Positions 9,443 through 17,796 of a DNA stretch of 64,000 nt are shown in pieces. This stretch comes from Pelistega europaea. Lineage in GTDB: Bacteria; Pseudomonadota; Gammaproteobacteria; Burkholderiales; Burkholderiaceae_B. The notes under the pieces were generated by a model that was not told the origin of the DNA, searched no databases, and saw only the letters and a program-made list of their open reading frames with translations. Position 1 is the stretch's first letter; each line of letters opens with the position of its first letter. The DNA lies in NCBI RefSeq assembly GCF_013133775.1, contig NZ_JABGBO010000004.1, forward strand, positions 1 through 64,000, given 5' to 3'. Position numbers and translations under genes: made by a program.

Positions 9443-10393
9443 ATGACTATTTACAGCATGACCGCTTTTGCTAGCCAACAAAAAGAACATGAATTTGGCA
9501 GCATTACCGTGGAACTAAAGAGTGTTAATAACCGTTTTTTAGACCTGAACTTTCGTTTGCCAGATGAATTGCGTGCAACTGAAAGTGCTTTAAGAGAGCT
9601 CATTAGTACCCGTTTAAGTCGCGGTAAAATTGAAATCCGGGTAAGTCTTAATAAAAACAAAACATTAGCAGACATTACTTTAGATGAGAAATTGCTTACT
9701 GTGCTTTCTCAGCAATATGCACATGCTCGTGGCTTTATTCCCGAAACTCAAGCCCCCACCCTCTCTGAATTGATTAATCTCAGTCATCAACAACAGAGCC
9801 ATAAAACCGATGAGTCCTGCGATATATGGTCAAATCTCTGCATAGAATGTGCCAATCAAGCTATTGATAGTTTCCTACTCAATCGGGCTCGTGAAGGGGA
9901 GCGCCTCGCTACAACAATGCTTGGCTATGTGCAGCAAATAGAAAAAATCCTGGTGACCGTGAGAGAACAACTGCCTCGCATTCACGAAGAATACCGAGAA
10001 AAGCTAGCACGTAAATTACGTGAAACACTAGAGTTGGTAGCTCCCAATGGTTTTGAAGCAATTAAGGGGGAGGAATTAAGTGCGCGGATTGCAAGTGAAA
10101 GCAGCTTGTTTAGTCTACGTATTGATGTGGCAGAAGAGTTAGACCGTCTTGATTCGCACCAAAAAGAATTAACACATTTATTGGCAATACAACCCCCCAT
10201 TACAGAAACCCAAATTCCTAAAGCCAAAAATAAACAAAGTCTGGGGAAACGGTTAGATTTTCTTTTTCAAGAAATGAATCGCGAAATCAATACACTAGGT
10301 TCTAAATCTACTGCCATTACGATTACACAAGCAGTGATTGAATTAAAATTATTGGTTGAACAACTACGGGAACAAGCACAGAATATTGAGTAA
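9443..10393 (+). CDS. yicC: YicC/YloC-family endoribonuclease-like protein
   Basis: The N-terminal YicC-like domain has SMTAFASQQKEHEFGSITVELKSVNNRFLD near the start and the C-terminal DUF1732 ends with GKRLDFLFQEMNREINTLGSKS, both highly diagnostic. Members have been linked to RNA decay: YloC acts as an endoribonuclease and E. coli YicC affects small-RNA turnover. At 316 residues it is a little longer than E. coli YicC (287). In many Proteobacteria it precedes gmk, but here the next gene is a CobW-like remnant. A glutamate- and lysine-rich helical middle is typical. Confidence 0.93.
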   Translation: MTIYSMTAFASQQKEHEFGSITVELKSVNNRFLDLNFRLPDELRATESALRELISTRLSRGKIEIRVSLNKNKTLADITLDEKLLTVLSQQYAHARGFIPETQAPTLSELINLSHQQQSHKTDESCDIWSNLCIECANQAIDSFLLNRAREGERLATTMLGYVQQIEKILVTVREQLPRIHEEYREKLARKLRETLELVAPNGFEAIKGEELSARIASESSLFSLRIDVAEELDRLDSHQKELTHLLAIQPPITETQIPKAKNKQSLGKRLDFLFQEMNREINTLGSKSTAITITQAVIELKLLVEQLREQAQNIE

Positions 10394-10512
10394 ACTTACT
10401 TATCTTATCTATAAGTAGATAACATAGTCACCAATGGGTTGGTAATGCACAATATGACTAATCATACTGTATATACCTACATTATGAGGTCAAGGCAATT
10501 TTTAATTGGATT

Positions 10513-11166
10513 ATGTCACTGATTACGGTTAATCTTATTCTTGGGGATGATGAGGGTTTGCTAGATACAAGGCTACGCTCCCTCACCTCTACTGCTCAGT
10601 TTGCCTCGCTAACTCAAACTCCCATACTTACACAGCAAGGCTGGTGTCTTTGTTGTCAAATGCATAACGAGACCTCTGAAGTGCTGCGAGGTTTATTTAT
10701 GCAAGCTTTACACAAACAAATCCCCCCCTTTTCACAAGTCTTTTTGCGTTGTGCTACTGGCATAGACCCTGCCAGTATAATTTATACCTTGTCCCAAGAC
10801 TTTTTCTTAAAAGAGCGATTTCGCTGGGCTGGGGCCTTATTGCTTGTGAGCCAACCACTGGTAGATGAGCTCATTCATAAAGCTGGTGGAGACTATTGGG
10901 ATATTAGCCAAATCAGCACTTATATTCCACTGTTTGCTAATGCAGATGTCATGCTATTTACCCAGGATGCTTTTAAACAACATGACAAATCCCTGTTTGA
11001 ACAGTTAATGACCCAAGTCTATGAGCATATAGGCTGTTTCCAACCAGATATAGTGCCAGCCCCTCTACTACCTCTGGCAACATTAGATAAAGCCCTCCTA
11101 TCAACCTACCAACATCAATGGCAAGAGCGAAAATCCATCAGCAAAAAGCATTCACTATTTCGGTAA
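10513..11166 (+). CDS. CobW-like (G3E family) protein with degenerate P-loop
   Basis: This 217-residue protein resembles a shortened G3E-family GTPase such as YjiA/CobW. The metal-binding CxCC signature appears as GWCLCCQM at about 43-50, followed by the EVLRGLF helix, then FSQVFLRCATGIDPASIIYTL, which aligns with the usual RVVIETTGLADPAPIL. The Walker A region, where GFLGAGKTTLLNRLL is expected, reads LGDDEGLLDTRLRSL. The conserved Lys and Ser/Thr are therefore lost, and ETTG has become RCATG. About 25 residues before CxCC and the C-terminal CobW domain are also shortened. It may be a metal-binding pseudo-GTPase or a gene in decay, though the frame is fully open. It starts 119 bases after yicC. 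Confidence 0.6.
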   Translation: MSLITVNLILGDDEGLLDTRLRSLTSTAQFASLTQTPILTQQGWCLCCQMHNETSEVLRGLFMQALHKQIPPFSQVFLRCATGIDPASIIYTLSQDFFLKERFRWAGALLLVSQPLVDELIHKAGGDYWDISQISTYIPLFANADVMLFTQDAFKQHDKSLFEQLMTQVYEHIGCFQPDIVPAPLLPLATLDKALLSTYQHQWQERKSISKKHSLFR

Positions 11167-11189
11167 TTCAGTGCTTTTCATGCCTTGTT

Positions 11190-11720
11190 TTATTTATTGT
11201 GGTCCTTGTGACCAAACTGATTAAATGCGTTTAGCATAGAGTTTGTCTGACTTTGCATCTGCTCTTGCATTTGCAAAAAGATGTTCTTAGACTGCTCTAC
11301 GTAGTTGTTCATCATCTTGTTAAAAGTGGGGGCTTGGAAATTCATAAACTGTGCCCAAGCCTCTGGGTTAAACTGCTGGCTATACAAGGCATCAGACTGA
11401 TCACTCATGCGATTTTGCATCTCAGCCAATACTTGAAGATTCTTTTCTAAATAGGCACCCATCACACCCTGCATTGCATGTCCATAAAAACGAATAATCT
11501 GTTTGAGAGTGTTGGCGTTAAACATAGGTACCCCTTCACTCTCTAGCTCTAGGATAATCTGCAAAAGAATGTTACGCGTTAAATCATCCCCTTTCTTCGC
11601 ATCCACTACTTGAAATGGTTCATTATCCAAAACAAACTGCTTAATATCAGCCAAGGTGATATAAGTACTCGTCTGGGTATCATAAAGTCTACGATTAGGG
11701 TATTTTTTAATAATGCGCAT
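11190..11720 (-). CDS. phaR: Polyhydroxyalkanoate synthesis repressor PhaR
   Basis: PhaR binds DNA and nascent PHB granules and represses phasin genes and itself until polymer appears. The N-terminal PHB_acc domain reads IIKKYPNRRLYDTQTSTYITL, nearly invariant in the family, and two short PHB_acc repeats follow (LLQIILELESEG, then LKQIIRFYGHAM). The C-terminus is Met/Gln-rich helix. I start at ATG 11720, preceded by GAGTGAG; a GTG at 11732 would add four residues but has no ribosome site. It is the last gene of phaC-phaB-phaR, and a strong hairpin lies between phaB and phaR. Confidence 0.92.
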   Translation of the reverse strand: MRIIKKYPNRRLYDTQTSTYITLADIKQFVLDNEPFQVVDAKKGDDLTRNILLQIILELESEGVPMFNANTLKQIIRFYGHAMQGVMGAYLEKNLQVLAEMQNRMSDQSDALYSQQFNPEAWAQFMNFQAPTFNKMMNNYVEQSKNIFLQMQEQMQSQTNSMLNAFNQFGHKDHNK

Positions 11721-11734
11721 TGAATTACTCACTC

Positions 11735-11777
11735 AAAAATAAAAGTGATGCATCACCGACTCAGTGATACATCACTT
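11735..11777 (-). terminator. Hairpin with U-tract between phaB and phaR
   Basis: On the minus strand a 14-bp stem (AAGTGATGTATCAC pairing with GTGATGCATCACTT, one G-U) closes a 7-base loop and is followed by TTATTTTT, just before the phaR start. It looks like an intrinsic terminator or attenuator after phaB. The arm also contains the DNA palindrome GTGATGCATCAC, so an operator role is possible. Confidence 0.75.
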
Positions 11778-11786
11778 ATCTTTATA

Positions 11787-12524
11787 TTAACTCATATGTA
11801 AGCCGCCATTGACAGAGAAATCAGCTCCTGTTGCAAAGCCTGAATCATCAGAGGCTAACCATGAAACAATAGAGGCAATCTCCTCTGGAGTACCTAGACG
11901 GCGAACAGGAATAGTCGATACAATTTGCTCTAACACTTCAGGGCGGATGGCACGCACCATATCCGTACCAATATACCCTGGAGAAACAGTATTAACAGTC
12001 ACTCCACGACTAGCCATTTCCTGTGCCAAAGCCATGGTAAAACCATGAATACCTGCTTTTGCAGTAGAGTAATTGGACTGACCAAATTGCCCTTTTTGAC
12101 CATTTACTGAACTAATGTTAATGATACGCCCCCAACGCTTTTCATACATAGCATCAATCACTTGTTTAGTGACATTAAAGAGACTATTAAGATTGGTATC
12201 CATCACAGCCGTCCAGTCTTCTAGGCTCATCTTACGGAACACTCCATCACGCGTAATACCAGCATTATTCACCAATACATCAACATCACCGTGCTCTTCT
12301 TTGACTTTATTAAAAGCAGCTACTGTAGAATCCCAATCAGACACATTACCCACAGAGGCATAAAAAGTAAATCCTAAAGCTGCTTGTTCATCTAGCCACT
12401 TCTGGTAGTTACGGCTAGGCCCTGCACCTGCAATCACTTTAAAACCATCTTTTGCCAGACGTTGGCAGATAGCCGTACCGATACCGCCCATACCACCCGT
12501 AACATACGCAATTTTGCGACTCAT
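11787..12524 (-). CDS. phaB: Acetoacetyl-CoA reductase (NADPH)
   Basis: A short-chain dehydrogenase that reduces acetoacetyl-CoA to (R)-3-hydroxybutyryl-CoA, the monomer for PHB. It has the cofactor motif TGGMGGIG at 9-16, NNAG at about 87-90, and the catalytic Ser-Tyr-Lys set in NISSVNGQKGQFGQSNYSTAK. Length 245 and the sequence GVTVNTVSPGYIGTDMV are typical of PhaB; the related FabG is the alternative, but the phaC and phaR neighbours favour PhaB. An AGGAG site sits six bases before ATG. No beta-ketothiolase gene (phaA) lies in this cluster. Confidence 0.94.
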   Translation of the reverse strand: MSRKIAYVTGGMGGIGTAICQRLAKDGFKVIAGAGPSRNYQKWLDEQAALGFTFYASVGNVSDWDSTVAAFNKVKEEHGDVDVLVNNAGITRDGVFRKMSLEDWTAVMDTNLNSLFNVTKQVIDAMYEKRWGRIINISSVNGQKGQFGQSNYSTAKAGIHGFTMALAQEMASRGVTVNTVSPGYIGTDMVRAIRPEVLEQIVSTIPVRRLGTPEEIASIVSWLASDDSGFATGADFSVNGGLHMS

Positions 12525-12656
12525 TGTAATCTCCTAAAAATAAAAACCTCTACTTATTCTGACTAGCTTAGCGATGTCTAATGACATTTTTGTTGCATTG
12601 TTTTTGACTTTATAAACACAACTAACCTTAGCTCTCCTCAGCCATTACTCACCCAA

Positions 12657-14300
12657 TTATTGCACAGCCCGCACTTTCACGTAGTCACCTGGAGCATCTA
12701 CACTCGGACGATATTGACGACTGCCAAGGGTCTTTTTAGCCTTAATCTTACGCCCTGCACGTGGAGCAAGCCACTCATACCAATTAACCCACCAACTGCC
12801 AGGGTGTTGGGTGGCATCTTCAAACCATTGTTCACTACTGAGATAGCCATCGTCATATTTGTATTCATTGGTCCAATAATGACGTTTATGGCGAGCAGGA
12901 GGATTCACCACCCCTGCAACATGACCCGAGGCTCCCAGACAAAATTGCACCTGACCACTCAAAATATCGCGACTAAGGTAGGCTGACTTCCAGGGAACGA
13001 TATGATCATCTTTAGAGGCATATAAATAGGTATCCATATCCAAAGTGGATAATTTTAAAGGCTCTCCTAGCACAGTTACCTTGCCTGGTTGGCGTAAATT
13101 ATTCTCTAAATAGGTGTTGCGTAAATACCAGGCATAGAAAGGACCTGGTAAATTCGTACTATCTGAGTTCCAGTAAAGAATATCAAACGGGACTGGTGTC
13201 TCACCTTTAAAATAGTTCTGAACTACGTAGTTCCAGATGAGTTCATTTGGTCGCAAAATAGAAAAGCTCGCAGCAAGATCCTTGGCAGGCATTAACCCTC
13301 CCTGCCCTATAGTCTGCTCTCTCATCACCACACTAGGTTCATCCACAAAAACATGCATTACACCAGTATCAGAAAAATCAAGAAAAGTAGTTAATAAAGT
13401 CATGCTATTGGCATAGTCTTGACCTCTAGCCTTGGCTACCGCCAATGCCGTCGCCAGCATGGTACCGCCCACGCAAAAACCTAAGGTATTAATTTTAGGT
13501 TGTTTCGTAATATCGCAAACAGCTTGGAGGGCTCGTATAACTCCTTGCTCCATATAATCGTCCCAAGTGAATAAGTCAGGCTGATCAACATCATTGGGCA
13601 AGGGATTACGCCAGGAGATTAAAAATACTGTATGTCCTTGCTCTACAGCACCGCGGACAAAGGAGTCATCTTCTTGTAAATCAAGGATATAGAACTTATT
13701 GATACAAGGAGGCACGACCAATAAAGGAATTTCATAAACCTGCGGAGTTAATGGCGAATACTGAATAAGCTCGATGAATGCATTTTTGTAGACCACTTTA
13801 CCTGGAGTTACGGCTAAATTACGTCCTACTTCAAATGCCTGCTCATCGGTCTGAGTAATACGCCCTTTTTGCATGTCTTGGAGAAGATTCTGAAGCCCTT
13901 TTTGCAAAGACTCTCCATGTGTTTTTTCAAAAGTGGCGAGTGCATCAGCATTGAGTGCAAAGAAATTAGAAGGCGCCACTGCATCCACCCACTGATGCAT
14001 TGCGAAAAGTAGCTTATCTTTAGATTCTGCATCCATCTCAACCTGTTCTAACATATCGAACAAAGTTTTAGAAGAAAGTAAATACAGGTGAGCTAGACTT
14101 AGTAGCTGCGGATTCTGCTTCCACGCATCACTACTAAAACGCTTATCTTTAATTTCTGGCAAAGTCCCAGCTGTCGCTTGGTTAAATACCTGCTGAAACC
14201 CATCCATAAAACTTTTTTGCAAGGATAACCAATGCTCAGAAGCACTCACCATGGATACAAGCCATGGATTTGTGGGGGGTAAATCTTTTGACGCACTCAT
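12657..14300 (-). CDS. phaC: Class I poly(3-hydroxyalkanoate) synthase
   Basis: It polymerises (R)-3-hydroxyacyl-CoA into PHB at the granule surface. The lipase-like box LGFCVGGT holds the catalytic cysteine (residue 276 from the chosen start), with DDHIVPW (Asp) near 431 and GASGHVAG (His460) completing the triad. The helical N-terminal domain (about 1-180) and the length of 547 fit class I enzymes, which work without PhaE or PhaR subunits. I chose ATG 14300, five bases after AGGAG; GTG at 14306 overlaps that site. The phaB gene follows 132 bases downstream. Confidence 0.95.
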   Translation of the reverse strand: MSASKDLPPTNPWLVSMVSASEHWLSLQKSFMDGFQQVFNQATAGTLPEIKDKRFSSDAWKQNPQLLSLAHLYLLSSKTLFDMLEQVEMDAESKDKLLFAMHQWVDAVAPSNFFALNADALATFEKTHGESLQKGLQNLLQDMQKGRITQTDEQAFEVGRNLAVTPGKVVYKNAFIELIQYSPLTPQVYEIPLLVVPPCINKFYILDLQEDDSFVRGAVEQGHTVFLISWRNPLPNDVDQPDLFTWDDYMEQGVIRALQAVCDITKQPKINTLGFCVGGTMLATALAVAKARGQDYANSMTLLTTFLDFSDTGVMHVFVDEPSVVMREQTIGQGGLMPAKDLAASFSILRPNELIWNYVVQNYFKGETPVPFDILYWNSDSTNLPGPFYAWYLRNTYLENNLRQPGKVTVLGEPLKLSTLDMDTYLYASKDDHIVPWKSAYLSRDILSGQVQFCLGASGHVAGVVNPPARHKRHYWTNEYKYDDGYLSSEQWFEDATQHPGSWWVNWYEWLAPRAGRKIKAKKTLGSRQYRPSVDAPGDYVKVRAVQ

Positions 14301-14410
14301 ATACACTCCTAGCTAGATGGGTACAGTGTAAATAATTTTATCACTTAGTGAAATAGGGATTTATACCCCCCTATACCCTAGTAATTCAGTGCGACTTTAG
14401 TAAGTTCCCG

Positions 14411-15277
14411 TTATGTTAGATGTTCTCCTAGCCATGCCAAGGTAACAATTCGCCCGGTGGGGTTTTCACGACGATAAGAAAAATATTTATCCTTTTGTAA
14501 ATAGGTACACTGGTTACTCTGTATGACTTCGTTTAAACCCTTTTGACGCAATTTATATTCGGCAATACCTGCTAAATCTGCTAGATATTTACCTTTGGCC
14601 GGCTGCTTAAATTGTGGGCTAAATGAGTGGTTGTGGGACAGAGTATCACTTACTTTGTCATTATTTTTATGCAAAGCATGAAGTAAATGAACAAAACGCG
14701 TCTTAGACCAATCCACCTCCTCACCATAAGCGATAAAGAAGGTTTTTAATGCTGGGGTTGCTTGCACAAAAGCTGCATAGACCTCGCCTCCCACCTCAAA
14801 AACAGGTTGTGAAATAGCTGGCCCAATCCATGCTTTTAGCCTAGCATCTGGCACCTTTTGTCGCATTTTATCAACTAAATTCTCCAATACCCCTGCTTGT
14901 AATCCACGCCAACCAGCATGAGCAGCACCAACAATAGTGCCTGCGTCATCGGCAATAACAACAGGTAAACAATCTGCCGTCATAATGGCAAGTACTCGCC
15001 CCTGCTGCATGGTCAATGCTGCATCTGCCTGAGGAGGATATTCAAAAGTACTATCTGCATCTAATACAGCAATACCATGTACTTGGTTAAGCCAGATTGG
15101 GCGACTAGGCAAAGTAGCCTCAAGGACATGGCGGTTTGCTTGTGCATGTTCTGGATTGTCACCACAGTGCAAACCCAAATTAAAGCAATCAAAAGGGGCA
15201 ACACTCACCCCTTTCATATCTCGTGTTGTCGTTCCGTAATTTACACCACTCCATTTGGTGCCTGTCACTAGTTCCAT
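14411..15277 (-). CDS. pgeF: Peptidoglycan editing factor / YfiH-type multicopper laccase-domain protein
   Basis: The Cu-oxidase_4 (YfiH) family includes PgeF, which removes misincorporated serine from UDP-MurNAc precursors, and enzymes with purine nucleoside phosphorylase activity. The conserved metal and catalytic motifs are visible: WLNQVHG, MTADCLPVVIADD, GAAHAGWRGLQAGVLE and WIGPAISQPVFEVG. I chose ATG 15277 because GAGAAAGA precedes it; a TTG seven codons upstream is possible. At 288 residues it is longer than E. coli YfiH (243), with an extra segment near residues 205-225. It follows rluD directly, as yfiH follows rluD in many Proteobacteria. Confidence 0.92.
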   Translation of the reverse strand: MELVTGTKWSGVNYGTTTRDMKGVSVAPFDCFNLGLHCGDNPEHAQANRHVLEATLPSRPIWLNQVHGIAVLDADSTFEYPPQADAALTMQQGRVLAIMTADCLPVVIADDAGTIVGAAHAGWRGLQAGVLENLVDKMRQKVPDARLKAWIGPAISQPVFEVGGEVYAAFVQATPALKTFFIAYGEEVDWSKTRFVHLLHALHKNNDKVSDTLSHNHSFSPQFKQPAKGKYLADLAGIAEYKLRQKGLNEVIQSNQCTYLQKDKYFSYRRENPTGRIVTLAWLGEHLT

Positions 15278-15307
15278 TGTTCTTTCTCTCTTTTGCAAAG
15301 AGCTGAA

Positions 15308-16342
15308 TCAGTCCCATTGCACTATATCAATCACTGCCTGCATATCACTTGGCAGCTCTGCCTCAAACATTACCTCTTGCTCGCTCTCAGGATTCACAAA
15401 CCTCAACTGGTAAGCATGTAACATCTGCCGCCCAACTGCAATATGACTACCATAAAGACTATCCCCCAATAAAGGATGCCCCAAATAACTCATATGCACT
15501 CGAATTTGGTGTGTCCGCCCTGTTTCCAATCGACACTCTACCAAACTCACTCTCTTTTCTTGCCTCTTATCTTGATAATTACCTACCCTTAAACAAGCAT
15601 AATGTGTCAAAGCAGGTTTAGGGGCTATTGGTCTATCGACTGACATTCTCACCGGTACTCGAGGGTCGCGTCCTATCGGCAGGTCAACTGCCCCCTCGTC
15701 TAGCATCTCACCTTGAGCTAAAGCCAAATAACGGCGCCCCATGGTTCTTGCCTGTAATTGACGCACCAGATGCGTTTGTGCCGTCTCCGTACGAGCCACC
15801 ACCAACAAGCCAGAGGTATCCTTGTCCAAACGATGCACAATTCCTGCACGAGGTACAACAGCTAATTCAGGATAACGATAAAGCAAGCCATTTAACAAAG
15901 TCCCATGCCAATTACCAGCACCGGGATGCGTAACAAGTCCTGCAGGCTTATTCACCACAATCCAAGCCGACGATTCTGCAACCACTCCAAACTCCACGGG
16001 TTCGGGAACAAATGCTTTACTTTGTTCACTGGCTTGTTCTATGACACTAATAACATCTCCCGGCCCTACAATTTGACGCACCTTTGCAGCCTTTTGATTT
16101 ACCGTAACAAACCCATCCTCAATCCATGTTTGCAGACGTGCGCGTGAATGCTCTGGTAGCAACTTCGCCAACAGTTTGTCCAAGCGGTCTGCCGCTGTAT
16201 CTCTACCTAAACGAAATATTTGAGGCTCTTTTACTGCGCTATCTGAGCTATCTGCATCATCAAGAATGTCTTCCTCCCATGACTCGCTCATCGGCGACGA
16301 GGGTACATTTATCTCTGTCTTTTTATCAATAGATAACTTCAT
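15308..16342 (-). CDS. rluD: 23S rRNA pseudouridine synthase RluD
   Basis: It makes pseudouridines at positions 1911, 1915 and 1917 of 23S rRNA helix 69. An acidic, low-complexity N-terminal tail of about 45 residues precedes an S4 RNA-binding domain (about 50-110). The catalytic domain has the RluA-family motif GIVHRLDKDTSGLLVVART with the catalytic Asp, and ETGRTHQIRVHMSYLGHPLLGD toward the end. Length 344 compares with 326 in E. coli, the difference being the N-terminal tail. It is divergent from bamD, the usual arrangement in Betaproteobacteria, and it starts the rluD-pgeF pair. Confidence 0.95.
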   Translation of the reverse strand: MKLSIDKKTEINVPSSPMSESWEEDILDDADSSDSAVKEPQIFRLGRDTAADRLDKLLAKLLPEHSRARLQTWIEDGFVTVNQKAAKVRQIVGPGDVISVIEQASEQSKAFVPEPVEFGVVAESSAWIVVNKPAGLVTHPGAGNWHGTLLNGLLYRYPELAVVPRAGIVHRLDKDTSGLLVVARTETAQTHLVRQLQARTMGRRYLALAQGEMLDEGAVDLPIGRDPRVPVRMSVDRPIAPKPALTHYACLRVGNYQDKRQEKRVSLVECRLETGRTHQIRVHMSYLGHPLLGDSLYGSHIAVGRQMLHAYQLRFVNPESEQEVMFEAELPSDMQAVIDIVQWD

Positions 16343-16772
16343 AATATTAGATTTATACCAAAACTCTCATAGACTATTGGTATTATTTTACTCATTTCAC
16401 CTTTTATCTTTCATCAAAGTACACCTTAAATTTTCTTTCTTTTTAAATGTGTACCTTAAACTCTTTTTAAATGTGTACTTTAAATTCCTTTTCAAATCCT
16501 CATTTTAAATCCTCTTTTTTATGCCCATTTTGCTGCTTAAGCTACCTAACCTGTCAATAATCCTCTTTTTTCCCTATAGTTTGAGTGTTTTTTGAAAATT
16601 TTGGGTGTTTTTCCAAAAATATTGCTTATTGTAAATCCCAATTTTCCTATAAGAGGAGAAAAATCACTATAATAACGTGTCCGTTCTCATCATATGCACC
16701 AAATTTTCATACGCCCAATAGGCTATGTGTGTTATGATGGGTGTTATTTTTCATTATTCACTAATATTTGCT
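16343..16772. other. Intergenic region between rluD and bamD
   Basis: About 430 very AT-rich bases without a credible gene. They hold the divergent promoters for rluD and bamD and a short tandem repeat (16439-16486). Many T-rich tracts make visual promoter calls unsafe. Confidence 0.5.
16439..16486 (+). repeat. 24-bp tandem repeat (CTTTTTAAATGTGTACYTTAAA)
   Basis: Two adjacent 24-base copies begin at 16439 and 16463 and share CTTTTTAAATGTGTAC followed by C/T-TTAAA. A third degenerate copy precedes them (AAAGTACACCTTAAATT near 16416) and another may follow. It lies upstream of bamD and rluD; no function is known to me. Confidence 0.7.
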
Positions 16773-17591
16773 ATGAAAAGACTCTACAAAGGTAGCTTAA
16801 TTATCCTAAGTACAGCCATTCTCGCTGGTTGTGGTATGTTTAAAAGTGAAGTTGACGAAACCAAAGGCTGGGCACCTGCCAAACTTTACGATTCAGCCAG
16901 AGAAAGTGTACGCGATGGTGAGTGGAAGGCTGCTCGTCGCTATTTAGGTGCTATCCAGGGTCGCCATCCCTACAGTCCTTATGCCCAACAAGCTTTAATT
17001 GACTTGGCATATGTAAACTGGAAAGACGATGACATTGATCAATCGCGTGCTGCAATTGACCGTTTCTTGGCTCTTTATCCCAACCACCCTAATACAGACT
17101 ACATGCTCTACCTTAAAGGCATGCTGACATTCACCCCTCCAAGCTCTTTCTTATCAAGCTACACAGGTCAAGATCCTAGTGAACGTGACCCCAAAGGTCT
17201 ACGCCAATCTTACCAAGCATTTAAAGAGTTAGTTGATCGTTATCCTGAGAGTCGCTATGCTAATGACGCTAGGTTGCGTTTGACTTGGTTGGTGAGCACA
17301 ATTGCTGATAGCGAAGCCAACATTGCTCAGTACTACTATACTCGTCATGGCTATATTGCTGCAATTAACCGTGCCCAAGGGGTGTTAAGAGATTTCTCTG
17401 GCGTAACCGCTGCAGAAAAGGCTCTTTATATCATGATGAAATCCTATGAAGCCCTTGATATGACTCAGGAAGCAGCCGATACTAAACGTATCCTAGACCA
17501 TAACTTCCCTGATAGCAAATACTACACCTATGGCATAGAGGGTGAACGTTCTTGGACAGACTTTTTCACTCCAAAATCTTGGTTTAAATAG
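16773..17591 (+). CDS. bamD: Outer membrane assembly lipoprotein BamD (ComL)
   Basis: BamD is the essential lipoprotein of the BAM complex that inserts beta-barrel proteins into the outer membrane. The signal peptide ends in the lipobox LAGC with Cys20, and the mature part carries TPR-like repeats (WKAARRYLGAIQGRHPYSPYAQQALIDLAY and DIDQSRAAIDRFLALYPNHP). I chose ATG 16773 because it starts a proper lipoprotein signal; the reading frame is open upstream to 16725, but that would bury the signal. Length 272 fits the family. A strong terminator follows at 17621. Confidence 0.95.
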   Translation: MKRLYKGSLIILSTAILAGCGMFKSEVDETKGWAPAKLYDSARESVRDGEWKAARRYLGAIQGRHPYSPYAQQALIDLAYVNWKDDDIDQSRAAIDRFLALYPNHPNTDYMLYLKGMLTFTPPSSFLSSYTGQDPSERDPKGLRQSYQAFKELVDRYPESRYANDARLRLTWLVSTIADSEANIAQYYYTRHGYIAAINRAQGVLRDFSGVTAAEKALYIMMKSYEALDMTQEAADTKRILDHNFPDSKYYTYGIEGERSWTDFFTPKSWFK

Positions 17592-17620
17592 TATTGATGC
17601 TTCTTTTCAGAAGTATTCCC

Positions 17621-17653
17621 AAAGGCACTTGCTGGAGCAAAGTGCCTTTTTCA
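17621..17653 (+). terminator. Intrinsic terminator after bamD
   Basis: AAAGGCACTT pairs with AAGTGCCTTT across a 9-base loop and is followed by a T run. Confidence 0.85.
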
Positions 17654-17796
17654 TTCAAGAGATAGCTTTTTCTTCAAAACGGTAATACTCCTGTGCAACT
17701 ATCAACAATCAGCTATTACGGTGACAACAATAGCTATTCCTATTTCTCATAACCACTTTCGTTTAATAACTTTTATAACTATATTTTTAACCAGAC

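Noticed and set aside
15349-15933. Plus-strand frames inside rluD
   Set aside because: Pure antisense shadows of a well-conserved gene.
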